A stretch of DNA of 64,000 bases. Origin: Sinomicrobium kalidii. Lineage in GTDB: Bacteria > Bacteroidota > Bacteroidia > Flavobacteriales > Flavobacteriaceae. Both the position numbers and the translations under genes were made by a program. The stretch is taken from the NCBI RefSeq assembly GCF_021183825.1, contig NZ_CP089211.1, positions 1,922,001-1,986,000 of the forward strand. Direction: 5' to 3'. Under the pieces are notes generated by a model. That model saw nothing but the letters and a program-made list of their open reading frames with translations. It was not told the origin of the DNA and did no database searches. Positions 62,273 to 64,000 of this stretch are shown piece after piece; position 1 is the stretch's first letter; each line of letters opens with the position of its first letter.

Positions 62273-62403
62273 CTTTTTAAAATTACGGCCAAACCTTTAT
62301 AAAGGTACACAAATTTAACGATGAGAACAATTTTTATTGCAATTTAGTACTATTTTTCTCAAAAAAAATGTTGTCACTCCGTCAATTCCGACGCATTATT
62401 CCC

Positions 62404-63486
62404 TTATAATTTTCTGGCACCGAATCCAATGCGGTCGCAAATATAGTGCTCGTTTTCACAATATACAACCAACTCATTATTAATAAATTCCAATACCCTG
62501 GTTTTTTCTGCTTCCGGATACAGCACGTGTACATTGGCACCGGCATCCAGTGTAAAGCACATATTGCTCCCCGTTTCCCTTCTGAAATCCCATATTTTAC
62601 GGATAACCTCTAACGTACCCGGCCGCATCAGTATAAAATAGGGCCGGCTGGTCATCATCATGGCATGGAGGGTCAGGGCTTCGCTTTCCACAATTTCGGT
62701 AAATGCCTTCAAATCGCCTTCCCTGAAGATACGCCGGAGTTCTGACAGGTTTTCCCCGGCCTGCGCAAAGCGCCGTTCCGCAAAGGGATGTCCATGCATC
62801 AATCCGTGCCCCGCGGAGCTGCTTACCTGTTTTTCTCCCTTGTCCACCAGCAATATGGTGTCCTGATAGGTTTCAAATACGGGGTTCACCCCGTCCGGAT
62901 ACCGGATACCATATAGATCCGTACTTCCTTCTATTTCCGGATGATCTCCCCATACCACGAGCTTTCCCTCCACACTCCTGCAAGCGCTTCCGGAACCCAG
63001 CCTTGCCAGAAAAGAGGCCTTTCGGGTAAAATCATTGTCGGCCATGTCCGGGCACATCTCCCTTTCCATACTCATCAGGCACAATGCCAGGGCACTCATA
63101 CCACTGGCAGAAGAAGCTATTCCGCTACTGTGCGGAAAGGAATTGGATGTTTCGATGGTGAAATCATAATGTCGTAAAAAGGGGAGAAAACTTTCGATAC
63201 GCTTAAAAAAACCGTTTATCTTGGGTTTGAAATCTTCCCGGGATCGGCCTTCAAAAAGCAATTCGAAACTAAATCCGGAGGCCGGCGTCTTTCTTTTTTC
63301 GTAACTCAGGGTGGTTGTGGTAGCACAGGCATCCAGGGTGAAACTCACGGAGGGATTGGCCGGCAGCTGCTCTTCCCGCTTTCCCCAGTATTTCACCAGG
63401 GCAATATTGCTGGGAGACCTCCAGGTAAAGCTCCCCGAATCCGGCATAAAAGAATATGCTGAAGGCATAAAGTCCTTTTCGGTCAT
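62404..63486 (-). CDS. mvaD: Diphosphomevalonate decarboxylase
   Basis: ATP-dependent decarboxylation of mevalonate 5-diphosphate to isopentenyl diphosphate. The 360-aa GHMP enzyme has SPSNIALVKYWGKREEQLPA with NPSVSFTLD, the ATP loop PHSSGIASSASGMSALALCL, and a late NMCFTLDAGANVHVLYPE segment with the catalytic Asp. The start at 63486 gives a slightly extended N-terminus; MPSAYSFM six codons later is an alternative. First gene of an mvaD-mvk-ubiA minus-strand set. Confidence 0.94.
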   Translation of the reverse strand: MTEKDFMPSAYSFMPDSGSFTWRSPSNIALVKYWGKREEQLPANPSVSFTLDACATTTTLSYEKRKTPASGFSFELLFEGRSREDFKPKINGFFKRIESFLPFLRHYDFTIETSNSFPHSSGIASSASGMSALALCLMSMEREMCPDMADNDFTRKASFLARLGSGSACRSVEGKLVVWGDHPEIEGSTDLYGIRYPDGVNPVFETYQDTILLVDKGEKQVSSSAGHGLMHGHPFAERRFAQAGENLSELRRIFREGDLKAFTEIVESEALTLHAMMMTSRPYFILMRPGTLEVIRKIWDFRRETGSNMCFTLDAGANVHVLYPEAEKTRVLEFINNELVVYCENEHYICDRIGFGARKL

Positions 63487-63663
63487 CGCTGAATAATTTC
63501 TGCAAATATAATCCTTTCCGAACTTATCGTTTTTCCGGGGAAAAACTGCCCCAAAAAACTTTATAATCCGGTTAAGTTACTGTTAAATAGAAAAAAATTT
63601 TGGTTTCCCCTACATATTATTGTAGTTTCGGCAAAATTAAAAAACATTAAAATTCTTACAAAA

Positions 63664-64000
63664 ATGAAATTTACGGGTAAATTAAAATCTTTTCTTGTCT
63701 GTTTTTTGATGGTAGGTGTTACCGCCTTCGCACAAACAACAACACAAAAAAAGGTAGAAGTATCGGATAGTGAACTGGGTAAAATTGCTACCGCCTTTCA
63801 GGGCGTACAGGAAATAAATGTACAGGCACAGCAAAAAATGATGGAAACCGTAAAAGACAACGGTTTTGAAATAGACCGTTTCAACGAATTATTTAAAGCA
63901 TCACAATCGCAGGAAAAAAATCTTGAAGCCAGTGCCGAGGAAAAGGAAAAATTCGGTGTGGTGATGAGTAAAATGCAGGAAATGCAGTCGGGCTTCCAAA
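63664..64000 (+). CDS. DUF4168 domain protein, exported (cut by window edge)
   Basis: The first 112 codons are present. Signal peptide MKFTGKLKSFLVCFLMVGVT ends AFAQT. The mature part VSDSELGKIATAFQGVQEIN, then MMETVKDNGFEIDRFNELFK and MSKMQEMQS fits the helical DUF4168 domain. A possible -7 box TAGTTTCG lies about 40 bp upstream. Function unknown; the rest of the gene is outside the window. Confidence 0.85.
   Translation, partial: MKFTGKLKSFLVCFLMVGVTAFAQTTTQKKVEVSDSELGKIATAFQGVQEINVQAQQKMMETVKDNGFEIDRFNELFKASQSQEKNLEASAEEKEKFGVVMSKMQEMQSGFQ

Overview
The window is one contig stretch from a Bacteroidota chromosome, almost certainly a member of the Flavobacteriaceae. The evidence is the gene content (TonB-dependent receptor with a carboxypeptidase-like N-terminal domain, DUF3108 and DUF4168 proteins, peptidase-domain ABC exporter, mevalonate pathway, eukaryote-like IleRS), the A+T-rich spacers, and repeated matches to the Bacteroidota -7 promoter box TAnnTTTG. 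I cannot name the genus. No rRNA or tRNA gene was found.

Layout. 1-3.6 kb: biotin genes bioF-bioD, with a membrane glycosyltransferase between them and a truncated bioA. 3.6-5.77 kb: a gene-free stretch with a candidate small RNA and a nested 21-bp/105-bp tandem repeat. 5.77-9.2 kb: an operon of a DUF3108 protein, tryptophan 2,3-dioxygenase and an M23 peptidase lipoprotein, then a GIY-YIG nuclease surrounded by dispersed repeats. 9.4-16 kb: pgi, a repeat mosaic, a TonB-dependent receptor and an IS1182-family element whose transposase carries an amber codon. 16.1-19.3 kb: a membrane protein, a Fur-family regulator and a P1B-4-like metal ATPase. 19.7-22.1 kb: a P450/monooxygenase pair divergent from an ArsR-type regulator across a palindrome. 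22-29.5 kb: patatin-BamA-like protein, four-helix-bundle gene between paired repeats, uvrC, folate cyclo-ligase, lspA and a DksA-like protein. 29.5-34.6 kb: ileS, an unknown Cys-cluster protein and recO.

The most unusual region is 34.8-41.1 kb, a double-glycine peptide secretion locus on the minus strand. It holds an HlyD-type adaptor, a small HTH protein, six precursor genes (one frameshifted) and a C39-peptidase ABC exporter. Five of the precursors are in separate small cassettes, each with a 17-bp dyad placed exactly 10 nt upstream of a TAnnTTAG box, and several with their own terminators. The predicted mature peptides are glycine-rich, hydrophobic and have no Lys or Arg. The copy of the control module upstream of the first precursor lies inside the 3' end of the HTH gene.

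41.3-64 kb is mostly housekeeping: gdhA, a Cys/Met-metabolism PLP enzyme, a DUF3298-like lipoprotein, DinB, an ArsC/Spx-like protein, sucB-sucA, an amidohydrolase, galE, a DegT aminotransferase, Kdo transferase, a charged coiled lipoprotein, purine nucleoside phosphorylase and a GT2 synthase. A minus-strand isoprenoid set follows (mvaD, mevalonate kinase, UbiA-type prenyltransferase) together with a pseudouridine synthase. The window ends inside a DUF4168 gene.
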